DNA of 64,000 nucleotides from Cristatella mucedo. Lineage: Eukaryota; Bryozoa; Phylactolaemata; Cristatellidae. A program made the translations under genes and the position numbers. Each line of letters opens with the position of its first letter. Position 1 is the stretch's first letter. Location: assembly GCA_009760855.2 (NCBI GenBank), contig WPIO01000058.1, positions 1-64,000 of the forward strand, read 5' to 3'. Positions 40,208 through 52,605 of the stretch are shown one piece after another. The notes under the pieces were generated by a model that ran no database searches, was not told the DNA's origin, and saw only the letters and a list, made by a program, of their open reading frames with translations.

Positions 40208-41147
40208 GATAATAGTAATAATACACTTGATAAACCGCCCTTAGAGAACTCAATCTCTTTCTAGACACTTTACATTTGTTTCAAATGAAACACGATCATC
40301 ATGGTCACCATGCAAGTGTGATTAGTGACAGCATGCATAGTGTCAGTATGCATAAGCACATGAAGGTTGAATCACAGGGACCCACCAAATGCTGTTATAA
40401 ATAGGTGTGCTTTTAAGTTGTTTTGAAATATGGTCGAGTCAGGGATGTTGCGAGGCAAGTCGAAAGTGGGTTCCAGGCTTTATGAGCATACGAGTTAAAT
40501 GCACGGTCTCCAAAGGATTTGAGGTTTGTACGAGGTATTGGTAAACAGTTAGTTTTCCAAAAAGTGGGTGGTACGATGCTTGGCCTGGTGGGGGAGTAGA
40601 TCGGATAGCTAGGCTGGAGCCAAAGAATAAAGGAGCCTGAAAGTGCGCGACACAACCTTGAAGTCGATCCGTTGCTTGACTAGGAGCCAATGCAGGTCGA
40701 TGAGAAGTGGTGTGATGTGGCAACTGCAACGCTCACGACAGACAAGCCTGACTGCGGAATTTTGCAACAGCTGTCATCGCCTGATTGTACATGCCGGTAG
40801 ACCAGCAAGCAGTGAGTTACAGAAGTCAAGACGGGATGTCACAAATGCATGGATAAACTTAGACGTGGTATCCTTATCTAATCAAGCCCGAATTTTAGCA
40901 ATATTTTGTAGCAGAATGTAGGCAGACTTGATTGTGGAGCTGATGTGGTTGTATAACGAAAGGTCACTTTGGAATATGACACCTAGATTTCGCGCAGATT
41001 TAATAGGAGATATCTTAGCAGAGCCGATTTTGAGCGCCAGCCTTTCCAATTTCTGAATCACACTTGGTTTGCCCATAACTAGTAAATTAGTTGTATCATC
41101 ATTCAATTTCAGAAAATTTGCTGCTATCTATGTGCAGATGTCATAAT
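40208..41147 (-). mobile_element. LINE family A, 3' part
   Basis: (AAT)n tail at 40,210, diverged hairpin, then C-terminal and partial RT frames (41,106-40,882 and 40,729-40,413), ending abruptly at 41,147. There the (AAT)n tail of the next LINE begins. Several frameshifts. Confidence 0.88.
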
Positions 41148-44100
41148 AATCATAATACAAATATATTTGATTTAGCACCCTCAGAGAACTCAATCACTTT
41201 CTAGGTGCTTTACACTTGCTGCAAAGGAAACATGGTCGAATGGTTAGTGGTGTCTGATTTATAAACAACAAGGAAAGCATGGTTAAGGGTGATTTGCACA
41301 AGGGCAGCATGCACGTGTGGTTAGTGACAGCATGCACAGTGTCAGCATGCATAAGCACATAAAGGTTGAATCACAGGGACCCACCAAATGCTATCATAAA
41401 TAGAGGTTCTTTTAAGTTGTTTTGAAATGTGGTCAAGTCAGGGGATGTTGCGAGGCAAGTCGAAAGTGGGTTCCAGGCTTTGGGAGCATACAAACTAAAT
41501 GCACGGTCTCCAAAGGATTTGAGGTTTGTACGAAGTATAGGTAAACTGTTAGATTCCAAAATGCAGGTGGTGCGATGACTGGCCGGTTGGGGAAGTAGAT
41601 ATCATAGGTAGGCTGAAGCCAAAGAATGAAGAGACCTACAAGTGAGCGACAAAACCTTGAAGTCGATTCGTTGCTTGACTGGTAGCTAGTGCAGGTCGGC
41701 GAGAAGTGGTGTGAGGTGGCAACTGCGATGCTCACGACAGACAAGCCTAGCTGCTGAGTTTAGCACTAGCTGCAATCGCCTGATTGCACATGCCGGTAGG
41801 CCAGCGAGCAGTGAGTTACAGAAGTCAAGACGTTATGTCACAAATGCATGGAATAATTTAGATGTGGTACCCCTATCTTAAAAAGCCCAAATTTTAGCAA
41901 TGTTATGTAGCTGAAAGTAGGCAGACTTGACTGTGGGCTGATGTGGTCATCTAATGAAAGGTCACTTTGGAACATGACACCTAGATTTCGAGCTGATTCA
42001 ACAGGAGATATGCTGGCAGAGCCCATTTTGAGCATTAGCCTTTCCAATTTCTGAATCTTACTTGGTTTGCCCATAACTAAGAAGTTAGTTGCATCATCAT
42101 TTAGTTTAATCAAGTTTGCTGCCATCTCTGTGCGGATGTCATCAATACATGCAGCAAGGGAGTTGAGATAATTCGAGGAGCTCGAAGGCTGGGAGGGATC
42201 AAAGCAAAGATACCACTGAGTGTCATCAGCATAAGAGTGAAGGCCTAGATTGTGCTTGGCAATCACATCAGTAAGAAGAAGAGTATAAACCATGAAAGAA
42301 CCAGACCTAGCACGGAGCCATGAGGTACCACGTATTTCAGAGGTACCTAGGATGATCGTTGTCCGTTCATATCAATACACTGGAGTCTCCCATTGAGATA
42401 GAACCTGGACCATTGCAGAGCAGTGCTATTGATGCCCAAGCGAGATGAGAGGTGCTCAAGAAGAACTTGGTTCTATAGTGTCAAAAGCTGCCGAAAGAAT
42501 GAGCAAAACAAGCATATCAACTATACCCATGTCTGCATTCCTAAGTAGGTCGTTGTACACCCGAAGCTATGCTGACTATGTGGAGTGATTAGCTCTAAAG
42601 CCAGACTGGAACTTGCTAGCAAGGTTAGAAGTTTTAATATATGAGTTCAGTTGGTCTGCCCGACTCGTTCTAGTGTCTTTGATCGGAATGGTAGAAGGGA
42701 GACGGGCGGTAGTTGCTTAAGTTCTCTTGGTCTAGTGTTGCTTTTTTTGAGAAATGGCCTGAGTACAGCTTTTTTGAAAGGTGCTGGGACATGACCTGAG
42801 GCTAATGACATATTAAGGATGTTGGCTATGCATGGCAGCAGCAGATCAATGCAACGTAGGAGCAGGACAGTGGAAATAGGGTCCAAAGGACTAGTTGTCT
42901 TCTTTGATTGGGATATGAGCTTCAGGACGAGATCACTACTGACCTGCTTGAATGTGGACATTGCAGTGCGGCAAGGAATTGATGGACCACATTTTTGGGG
43001 GATGCTGCCATCGCAGGAATGGACTCCCTGATCTTGTATACCTTCTGGACAAAGAATCGAGTGAAGCTATCAGCTAGATCATCACAGAGATCATCAGGTA
43101 AGGAGCTAACATGGGAGCGGTAGAAGACATGGTTGATCGTCGACATCAGCATTTTTGGATTGTGCATCTGTTATTCAACAATTCTTTTGCACAAGCTAGA
43201 CTTGGCCTTTGCTTGGATCGATTGGTACGATCTACAGTAATTCTCGTATGTCTGTCGATGGACAGTCAGTTCTGATCTTGTGTATGCTATTTCCAGCTTG
43301 CGCTTAGTAGACCTATCTAGTTTCATGTATGTGGTAAACCAAATGCCGTCTGATCGAGAGCACACAGTGCGCTTAGTCAGAGATGCAAACTCGTCGAGCT
43401 AGTGTTGTGTTGTAGCTATCTACCAATGATGACAGATCGGAGGGAGGACTGAGCAGCAGAGGCAAGGCAGATATTCTTGCACGGACAGCATCGATGTCAA
43501 GGGTCTCGAGATTTTGCGATTCACAGTTGATTTTAGAGGAGGAGGAGGGCATACATTGTAGACTGGAGGAGATCTGCATGTGGTCAGATAAGCAGGATTT
43601 GGTAATAATTGGTCGTGACAAAGTGCAGTTGTATGAGAAAATTTGGTCGAGTGTGTAATCCTTGATGAGAGTAGGGAGGGCCATGCACATGAGCCACAAG
43701 AGACAATGAGTCAGTCAATGCACAGTTGCACAAAGTGCTGAAGGCGTCAGATAAGTTATCAAATTGAATGTTGAAATCACCTATACCCAGGAAGGATCGA
43801 TTTCTTGCACACAGAATTGAAATAAGATCGGAGAAGTCTGAGATAAAGGAGGACTTTGTACCTGGTGGGCGATAGACTACTCCCACCATCGGTAGCTTGT
43901 TGTCGGGTGAAATTAGGACAATAGATTCAGAAGACTGCTTCGAGGGTACTGCAAATGGTTTGAAGTCGAATTTCCAGCACACGATAACACCAACTCCACC
44001 ACCAGGTTTGATTGATCTAGGGGTGTAAAAGAATGAGAAACCAGTGGGTTGGACGTCTTGAATTGTCGGGCAGTTTATCAATTTTAGCCAAGTTTCAGTT

Positions 44101-44365
44101 AGGTCGAGCAGGTCGAGACCGTTTTCAGAAATAAGGTCGCCTATTACCAGCGGTTTATTGCACATTGAGCGAGGAATGAATCAAGCATTAAGTCGATCCA
44201 CCGGAGTTATAACAGGCCTGATGACCACTGAGTTATAGAGATTCACGGCGATGCATGTAAGGGTGCGTGCATAGTGGTTCGAGACAACGCTAGGAATACT
44301 AAACGACCGCGTACTCAGCTCGCAGTTTCTGCCTAACAAGAGGTGTCTAAGCTAGCGGCTCCGGC
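41148..44365 (-). mobile_element. LINE family A, near full-length, inactive
   Basis: About 3.2 kb. The endonuclease region (minus 44,165-43,584) has LLDLTETWLKL, VGVVYRPPG and IGDFNI, the apurinic-endonuclease motifs. Then 43,699-42,922 (linker), the RT (42,961-42,647 and on to 42,293-41,838 with YADDTQ), and the C-terminal domain (41,744-41,371). At least four frame breaks, including near 42,300-42,650, make it dead. The 3' end is an (AAT)n-like tail at 41,148. CR1/L2 group by domain order (EN then RT, no RNase H seen). Confidence 0.9.
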
Positions 44366-44812
44366 CACCACCGTGGAGAACTAAATCTTTTGCCTTGGCC
44401 CTGTACATAAGCTACAAGGGAAGGAATAACGTCAATTGGTTCGTGATAGCATGCACAGTGTCAGCATTCTTAAGCTCACTGAGGACAATTCACAAGGACC
44501 CAGCTAATGAGGTGAGGAACAGGTGAGTTGTTTAGCTTCTTTTGATGTCGTCAAGTCAGGGTATGTCGTGACATGAGTTGGGAGTGAGTTCCAAACTTTG
44601 AGAGTGTAAGAACTGCAGGAACGGTCTCCAAAGAATTTGAGGTTGTCCAGAGGCACGGCTAAACGAGTTGAGTAAGAAGTGTGTGTGGTATGATGCCTGG
44701 CCTAACGAGGGAGTAATTCCGACATGTTGGCCAGAGCAAGTGAATAAAAGAATGTGAAAGTGACAGAAGTTGGCCAGAACCTTGAGTCGATTCGCTGCTT
44801 GAAGTCCTTAAT
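44366..44812 (-). mobile_element. LINE family A-related, 3' fragment
   Basis: Same subfamily as 36,598-37,220 (GAGAACTAAATCTTTTGCCT, TGATGTCGTCAAGTCAGGGT, ACATGAGTTGGGAGTGAGTT). No hairpin tail kept. Confidence 0.7.
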
Positions 44813-44819
44813 AGGTGAC

Positions 44820-44932
44820 AAAAGCACCAGTCTTACGAACGACGGCTCGGCACGACCAGACTTCTGAATTCTCAAACAAAAGCACCAGTCTTACGAACGA
44901 CGGCTCGGCACGACCAGACTTCTGAACTCTAA
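44820..44932 (+). repeat. Two-copy tandem duplication, 58-bp period
   Basis: AAAAGCACCAGTCTTACGAA, CGACGGCTCGGCACGACCAG and ACTTCTGAA occur twice, differing by one base near the end. Its near identity implies a recent duplication. Confidence 0.95.
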
Positions 44933-45239
44933 CTCGATACTCATGCTAAAAACTGACAACTAGTTATGTTTAATTGGAAAATGAGTGTCAGGTCTAGGTC
45001 ATTTGTGGCCTCTTTGAATGTCGATACTGAGGTGCTGCGTGGAATTGAAGGACAGGATTCCACGGAGATACTGCCACCGTAGGGGTGGACTCTCGGATTT
45101 TGTCTATCTTGTTGACAAAGAAGCTATCAGCAAGACCATAAGGATCACTAGGTAAGGAGCTTAACGCAGTTAAGGAAATGGTTCATCACAGACATCAAGA
45201 TTTCTGGATTGTGCCTCTGTGATTCAATAATGTTTTCAT

Positions 45240-46190
45240 AGAAAGGTATCTGTCATCCGAGGAGCCTCTTAAGTATGGATGGGGCAGCGTACCACAGCCG
45301 TCTGTGCTTGGCCCACTTTTTTCATAATTTATGCTATCTCTCGTAATGATGTGATTGCCAGCTGCATCTATTTAGGGTTTATTATTTTATGGAGATAACC
45401 CACAGCTGTACCTATGTTCAATCCCTCATCGCTTTCCTGTTCGTCAAATTCGGCATCAACTCTGCTAACATTTGCTCTTGGAGGGCAGCAAACTTTCTCA
45501 AATTGAATGATTATAAAACCATCTTACTAGTTATGCGAAAAACCCGGTGCAACTAAGAAGTTGGAAAATGGAACCTTCAAAATTGGTTAGGCCAGCATAT
45601 CTCCTTCAGCATCTGCACGAAAACAGGGTGTCCTATTTGAAAATGTCTTTTCACTGGACGACCAGCTTCATAGTCAAGTCTGCCTACTTACAGCAGTGTA
45701 ACATTTCTGAAACTCGGGCCTGCTTAGTCAGGGGCCGCGCGTCCAAGTTGGTCCATACATCTCTGATGGCCTGTCTCGACTACTGTAAATTAAATTCCTG
45801 CAGGTCTACCGGATTGTGGAATACGGCACTTGCAGTTGGTGCAGAGCTCTGAAGCTAGGCTTCTTGACGGTTGTGAACGACGTCAAACTTACCACATTAC
45901 TTTATTTCTCATCGACCTGCACAGGCTCCCCATCAAGCAGCATATCGACGTCAAGGTTTTGTCACTCACTTTTAGGTCACAACATTCTGTTGCTCCGGCC
46001 TACTGTTTGAAACTACGTTATCGTGTTTTTTAGTGTACCACACGCCTACTTATATTACTAGTCGTTCAGCTATGCCTAAAACCTACCTCTAATCCTTTGG
46101 AGATCGAGCATTTACTTCGCATGCTCCTTAAGCCAGGAAATCACTTCCAAGTGATGTCACGATATTCACCTGATTTGGGCAACACTGAAA
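45240..46190 (+). mobile_element. LINE, old plus-strand copy
   Basis: Decayed RT and C-terminal region: a PLKYGWGS-like phrase at 45,268 and a degenerate DDNPQLYL-like box near 45,390-45,415. Then VKSAYLQQCNISETRACLVR, KLVHTSLMACLDYCKLN and LHRLPIKQHIDVKVLSLTFR at 45,547-46,033. Many frame breaks. Confidence 0.75.
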
Positions 46191-46931
46191 AAGAAGCAAA
46201 ACGCACGGATTCCTCACAGTCGTTGCTGGGTCCGTGTGAATAACGCTTAATGTGCGTATGCGTGCACACTCTGCATACAATCACTAACCACAGTGACACA
46301 CTTCCTTTACAGCACATGTCAAGAAAGAGATTGTGTTCTCTCTAGGTGATATGCAAGCGTCTTAATATTATTAGGTTGGATTCGAACGTTTCAGGGGATT
46401 GTGATTACCAAGACGATGCTAATTCAGCAATTATGACACATTATTCAAGACCTGCCTGCAACTCTTTCTCTGCCAGTTATAATTGTGAGTCAATCATTCA
46501 TTTTACTATTCGAGTTTTTTTTTTACAGCAGCTATAGAGCTCAATCGCAGGAGCCAATATCCGATTGCGCTTGGATTCGGCTCTTGCTACTGATGACTAC
46601 CATTTATTTCTCGAGCATAAAAGCCTTCAGTTACTTGTGTTGATCAGCATGTGAAAATACCAGTTACCCTACGTAGTATATATGTAGTGGAAGGCGATGA
46701 CGAAGGTAAAGGTGCAAGCCGGCATTACCGGAAGCACTGTCTGAGTGGCTTCTAGATGTCACCTTCGCATTGGTTGCCCCAAGTGACGCCCGGTACAAAT
46801 GAGGCTGTTAAATAAACCAATTTCTAACCTTATAAGTAGCTTATAATGCGACGTCTCACATCCTCGTCCATCTCTCCTTCCCTCTCGATTCCTGTCGCAG
46901 TTCTTTCCCCCTCAGTTTTCACAGTCTCTCA

Positions 46932-46963
<32 letters not shown>

Positions 46964-47149
46964 CAGTGCCTGTCTCCAATCTCTCTCCACCTGCTTTCTC
47001 CACTCAGTCAGTTTGTTGGTCTCTTGTCTCCTGGCTTAGTATGAGTAAGAGTAGTACATAAAACTGTCCCCAAGCCTCAACAATATCGACTCAAATTCGC
47101 TCTTCACACTGTTCAGAGCTCATTCTCGCATCAAGTGCCAGATCATGCG
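46191..47149. other. Unassigned; includes (AT)n at 46,931-46,964
   Basis: No gene. A short (TA)n microsatellite sits at 46,931-46,964, and 46,800-46,830 has a phrase (AGGCTGTTAAATAAACC) like the S1 SINE end but without its body. Confidence 0.5.
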
Positions 47150-47321
47150 AGCATCAATTTTATATACTACACGCGTAGATGACCACCTTTTCAAATAAAA
47201 GATTTCAATTTTATTGACAAGAGGTATTTAAGGATCATTCAAAGGTTTCTTCAGGATCACTAGCATTTTTTAAGGTATTTTTTAATTAATTTCATATTAA
47301 ACACAATTTTCATATAAAAAT

Positions 47322-47645
47322 ATGGATTCCAAAAACTCCGTAATTTTCCGCGTCAGGGTGAATCATCCATCAACCATGCAAAAAGAGTTGTTGAAGAAGC
47401 TTACAAGAAAATATTTAACGGTAATCCAGTTATAAGGAAGCAATATGGTAATTCATTTAGGGACATACACTTTCCTTTATCAGCTGCAGACGTACATAAG
47501 TTGATTGAGGAAATAAAAAGTAAACCTGATATGAGCCCATCTTCACCTAAATATAAGGAGGAATATCAATAACCAACATATGAGTCAGAAGTACGTAGGA
47601 TGTTGGATGTAGAGTTAAGTGGTTGGAAGTTAGATTGAATGACAA
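47322..47645 (+). pseudogene. Polinton-derived ORF fragment, polymerase 5' region or separate gene
   Basis: A plus frame from about 47,335 to 47,572 reads SSINHAKRVVEEAYKKIFNG and HFPLSAADVHKLIEEIKSKP, ends in TAA and is not preceded in frame by ATG. The ATG at 47,322 is in another frame. No family recognised. Confidence 0.45.
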
Positions 47646-50600
47646 AAAGTGGTAAGGAAGGAGATTGATTGTGAATATGAAGGGTTTAAGTATACTGAGG
47701 CTGATTTAAATTCTTTAAAAGAAAGATCTAATTCTGGTTTAGTTGACATCCTGAGAAGATTAGTATTCTCTTTAAAGGATAAAAAAATGATTATGTTAAT
47801 TAAAGTAAGACTTGAAAGTGACTCGGATAGGATTAGCACTGCTATAATATTCGGTAATAGACATATATCAATAACTAGTTTAACGAATTTTCAGTCAGCA
47901 ATAGATACAATTTTTACTAAGTTTACTGAACAGCTAAGAAAATGGTCTGAACTTAGGTTAAATTGGGTAATTAGTGATATAATCAATGTAAGCTAAGTTA
48001 TTTAAGAGATGCATCTCAAAAAGTTTTATTCTGCTGGTAGATTAAAAGAGCATATGCTAGATTGTTTAAAAGGTCACTGTGGAAAAGCGAAACATAAGAT
48101 GCCTAATAAAATAAGTAGAAAAGATAAAAGAGCCGATCTTGTAATGTTTAGGGAGCATGAAAAGATGCTAATGCCTCCTTTTGTTGCTTATGCTGACTTC
48201 GAATGCTCTTTTAATCAAGTTTCCGAAACAGAAAATTCATCTGTTTTTAAAGGTTCTTTTCAAGAGCATAAACCTAATTTAGAGACATTTATAATTTTAG
48301 ATGATGAATCAAATGCAGTTTCCAGGGGTTACTTTTCTGGAAATAACTGCATTTCATATATGATTCTATACTTAAACAAATTTCAAGATTAAATGAAGAA
48401 TTAAGATTTATATGAGAGAAAAACCAAAAGTTTGATTTTTCAAAATTAAAAGAAGATAAAAAAACAATGAATTTAATTCATCTGTTGAATGTTGAATTTT
48501 TAAAAAAATGTCTAGAAGAGGAAGATAAAGTATTAGATCATTGTCATATGAGTGGGAAGTATAGGGATACTGCTCGTAGAGATTGTAATCTAAGACTTTG
48601 AATATGCCCAGATAGATTGGTATTATATGTTTATATTTATAATTTACAAGATATGATTCTCATCTTCTAGTTAATTCTTTAGACCGATTCTGATGATAAA
48701 AAAGTCATTGCTTTGTACATGGAAAAGTTCTTAACAAGTGATTTGGTGACATCTGTTTTAGAGATTCTCTTCAAATGTTACCTTCATCATTAGAAGAACT
48801 TGTTAAAAGTCTTAGAGGCTCAACAAATCTTTTCAAGGTAACAAGTAATGAATTTCCAAGACTATATGATTCTGACGTCGAACTAACAATTAAAAATAGA
48901 GTATGCCCATATGAGTATACGGATGGCTATCATAGATTTAGTGAAACAGAACTCCCAAGTATTGATAAGTTTAATTCAAATCTATCAGGAGATATCAGAC
49001 AGGAAAACTATAACCATTCTATTAATGGTGAGCCGTGATGGTACACTAGGTAAGATGGTTGATTTTCACGACCTAGGTCCCGAGGTTGTGGATTCGAATC
49101 CTGCGGCGCGGTAGTCTTTAATTCACCACTGCAAGCGGTTGTGATAGCCGTAAAAATGGCTCTGCTGTTGGTATATAAAAGAGGCTGTTAAATCAGCTAG
49201 TATTTTTTAAATGTTTGGAAGACTTTTAGAATGTCTAATCTTGGTCAATACCATGAACTTTATTTAAAATTAAATGCACTACTTCTTGCAGACGTCTATG
49301 AACATTCAGGAATTCAATATAGTCTAGTTATCAAATTGATCCAGAAAACTTTAGTACTACTCCTCAGATGACTTGGCCAATCGGACAATTGGACAATTAA
49401 TTTATAGGAGTTTCATTAGAATTATTAACTGATGCAGATAAATATGAGTTTTTCAAAAAAAATCAATAAAGGAATATGACGTATGACAGGTTTCTGAGAA
49501 ATACATAAGACATGAGAGCAAGCAATGAGGATTGTCAAGGTTTTGAACCAGATAAATATAAATCTTGGTTACTTTATATTGATGCAACAAATCTTTATGG
49601 AGGGGCGAAGAAACAACATTTTCCTGTAGGACGTTTTAGGTTTCTTCCAAAATCCGAAGCGAAAAAATTGACTGAGAAGTCTGTAACTCGATCAAGTAAA
49701 GTTTCTCAAAAAGGTTATAAAAGTTTAAATAGAATGTCCTAAGAAATTACATGACACATTTTCAGATTACCCATGAATGCCTTATGCTCAAAGAGTTACT
49801 AGAGATAAGTATTCAGACTATAAATCTGCACTTGGTCGTGGAGATGATCCTTCAAAAAAGCTAGTTCTTGATCTTACTCCCAAAGAGCACTATATTATTC
49901 ATTATTTAAATCTTCAGTATTACTCAAACATTGGTTATAAACTTTAAAAGGTGAATAGAGTTTTACAATTTATTCAGAGTAATTGGTTAGAAAGTTACAT
50001 TTTAGATAATACTAATTTTAGAAACGCGGCAAAGAATGATTTTGAAAAACCCTTTATGTGGTTAATAAATGCGTTCTTTGGAAAAGCAATGGAGAATGTT
50101 AGATTAGGAGGAACATTAAAGTTTTCAATAGAGACTCTGAAGCTGATGAGATTAAAATAGAAAAGCGTTACAGGAGCCCTAGGTTTCCTGATAGAACAAT
50201 ATTAAACTCAACTGTCGTTTGTGTTGAATTTACTACAAGTGTAATTACTCTAAACAGACATTTTTACGTGTGATTTACTACTCTTGACTTATCTGATGCA
50301 AATATTTTACTATGGAACCATGAAAAGGTCGTATGGAAGCTGTCTTAAGTTGGAATATTCTGATACTAATTCACTTGTTATGAAAATATGAACAGAAAAT
50401 GTTTACGAAGACATCAGACTATTTCATCCTTTTGATTTTCCTTCTTACCCAGAAGGATTAGAGATATGGAATGATGAAAAAGCAAAAGAGGTAATCAGGG
50501 CTTACAAAAAGGTTGTAGGTAAATTTAAAGATGAAATTGCTGAAAAATTGTCAGAATGTCATTGAGATTAATTTATGCAAGCGTTATGTGAAGGCGTCTT

Positions 50601-50930
50601 CCGAAGATCGAAGTTATATTCCATGATGACATCAAAGATAATCGATGGAATGATGACTGAGGAAAGCCATGTAATAAAAGCAAAAGGTGTAACAAAATCA
50701 ATTGTTAAGAAAGATTTATTATATCTTGATTATTTAGGGTGTCTAAGGAATCGTTTTGATATATATTGTGAGCAGACAAGAATAAAAAGTAGAAATCTTA
50801 GGATATTCAATATAAATCAGAGTAAAGTAGGGTGTATCTGCTTTTGAAAGTAAACGCTACTGGTTAAACTGTAGAAAATGTTCACTAGCTCACGGTCACT
50901 ATAGAATCAAAGAAACTGAAGGAGGATATT
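47646..50930 (+). pseudogene. Polinton-type DNA polymerase B, decayed
   Basis: Family B, protein-primed type polymerase that replicates the element. In order: N-terminal region with SLTNFQSAIDTIFTKFTEQL (47,649-47,996), exonuclease motif I YADFECSF (about 48,190), a DHCHMSGKYR block (about 48,540), DSLQMLPSSLEELVKSL (about 48,770), VWKTF (49,214), motif A YIDATNLYG (about 49,580), NDFEKPF (about 50,040), motif C reading DTNS (50,362-50,373), KAKGVTKSIVKKDL (about 50,680) and a KRYWLN...AHGHY end (about 50,850-50,905). It is split by the SINE at 49,029-49,205, has several frameshifts, and carries in-frame TGA (48,413; 48,599; 49,774; 50,271; 50,389) and TAA. Motif C normally has Asp where this copy has Asn. 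Confidence 0.9.
49029..49205 (+). mobile_element. tRNA-derived SINE (family S1) inside the polymerase gene
   Basis: GAGCCGTGATGGTACACTAG head, ATTTTCACGACCTAGGTCCC and GAGGTTGTGGATTCGAATCC promoter part, GCAAGCGGTTGTGATAGCCG body, and a TCAGCTAGTATTTTTT tail. It separates SING from the VWKTF block that is contiguous in the family, so it inserted after the element did. Confidence 0.92.
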
Positions 50931-50984
50931 TCTAACTTGTAAAATGTAAACAATTATTTCAAAGAAATAAGACTCAATACATTT

Positions 50985-51238
50985 TAAATAATTATTTTAA
51001 AGAAATAAAATTCCATACATTAACTTAAAGGAGTAAATCCAAGGATTGTTAAACAGTCACTGGATAAACTTTTTCCAGATTTCGATAGCTCGTACGTCAC
51101 TATTCATAAGTAAATCTGTAAAACTTGTGACAAACTAATGAAAAGTCGTGGCAAAATTATTTCAATGTTAATCGTATCCGATAAGAATTCAAAATCACCA
51201 AAAATAAAATCTAGTGTTCATATTGCTACTTCATTGTA
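50985..51238 (+). pseudogene. Small Polinton ORF with CxxC motif
   Basis: A frame around 51,030-51,238 reads RIVKQSLDKLFPDFDSSYVT, then an in-frame TAA, then ICKTCDKLMKSRGKI. The paired cysteines suggest a small zinc-binding protein. Function unknown; identification as one gene is inferred from the shared frame. Confidence 0.4.
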
Positions 51239-51265
51239 ATTTTGTTTTATTTTATATATAAGTTT

Positions 51266-51852
51266 ATGAAAATGTCTGAAACTTCAACAGTAGCTACGCA
51301 ATCCCAAGACATTTCGGATCCAAACCTTGCTATGTCAGCAACTCTACTAAAGTCATATGTATATTACCTTGTTAAATTTAGGAGGACTGCTTACGATGCA
51401 CAAACACTCGACTCAGATATCTCAGTCATGACAGATAATTCAGTAAAGAAATTCTACCTAGATAAATGTGACGTTGAAACACAAAAAGAAATATCTGCAG
51501 GTGTGACAAAAGTGACGGCTAATCTCGAAGCTAGTGTTAGAACGAAAGTTGATAACCTTCTAGATACTCCTGGGGAAATTTTAGGATACACAACCTGGAT
51601 TGCTAGCCAACTTCCAAGCATTTCTACAGTTATCTCTGGTGTGTGGTGGGAATGAAACCAGATATTTCAGATATTGTTAAAGATGAATGTTTCGTTATTC
51701 TACCTGATATCTCAGATGGAACTAGTGCTAGGCAAAAATCTACACAAGCTTCTATAGCGTCTTCCAGTGCTGCTTCTTCTTCTGCTCCTGCTGCTTCATT
51801 TACACCTGCACCCGCTTCATCTGTTCCATGTGATCCCAAGTTAACCAGCCCT
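51266..51852 (+). CDS. Polinton-associated ORF, unknown, Ser/Ala/Pro-rich C-terminus
   Basis: Starts near MKMSETSTVATQ (51,266) and is open to TGA at 51,653; an overlapping frame from about 51,643 continues KPDISDIVKDECFVILPDIS to a SSSAASSSAPAASFTPAPAS tail and TAA. One indel near 51,640 would join them into a protein of about 195 residues, so it may be one gene with a frameshift or two overlapping ones. The N-terminal half is helical and soluble-looking. I do not recognise it. Confidence 0.5.
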
Positions 51853-52499
51853 TAATGAAAAATTAAAACAGTATCATGGAAATGATTCCAATAGAAACTA
51901 AATGTCCTGATGGACTCACAGAAGTACAAGGCCAACAGTAATCAAATTTCAAGATTTGCACATTTTCAATGAGGAAAATTAAAGATATAAAAAGCTCCTT
52001 ACTAGACTCTTTAAGGCTTGTACTAGAATACAAAACTCCAAGAATTCATCATTCTGATCCTGAGATTTCTTGCATATTTACAAAAGTTCGTGATGGTTCT
52101 ATTTTCTCAGAGTTTCTCAAAGACTTAAAATAGATTCTCTAAACAATCTAAATGCAAAAGCATACTCTAAAAAATTGAAACAACCAGACGACTTAAAACA
52201 GCATTAGACTCAGGATAGTTTTCTGGATTTACTGAGCCAAAAAACTCCAACAAGAAGCCTTATACTGTGTACTTTCTATGTAAACACAATTCAATTTGAT
52301 TTTGAGAATGCAGCTCCGGTTATCAATCCGATTTCATTGCAATCGTCAGGACTTGGAGTCGTGAAATTTGGCGTATAATCCAAAGTAGGATAAGTAACAT
52401 CGATTGTAACAAGTTTTGCCAAATATGAATACTAAACATTGAAGATACAAAAGTTTTGTATATAATCATTCAATATTAGCATGTAATCATCTATACCAG
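51853..52499. other. Polinton interior, no gene recognised
   Basis: AT-rich, many short frames on both strands with frequent stops; likely decayed element sequence. Confidence 0.4.
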
Positions 52500-52605
52500 A
52501 AATTCCCTTTGCAGCAAATGTAAAGCGCCTAGAAAGAGATTAAGTTCTCTGAGGGTGCTTTATCAAGTACATTATTATTATTATTATTATTATTATTAAT
52601 AGTAA
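52500..52605 (+). mobile_element. LINE family A 3' tail only, with (ATT)n
   Basis: CCCTTTGCAGCAAATGTAAA, the hairpin GCGCCTAGAAAGAGATTAAG...GTGCTTTA and then about ten ATT units. Matches 59,705-59,805. Severe 5' truncation left only the 3' end recognised by the reverse transcriptase. Confidence 0.92.

Noticed and set aside
46680-46830. Another S1 SINE copy
   Set aside because: Only a short GAGGCTGTTAAAT phrase matches the SINE end; the promoter part and body are absent.
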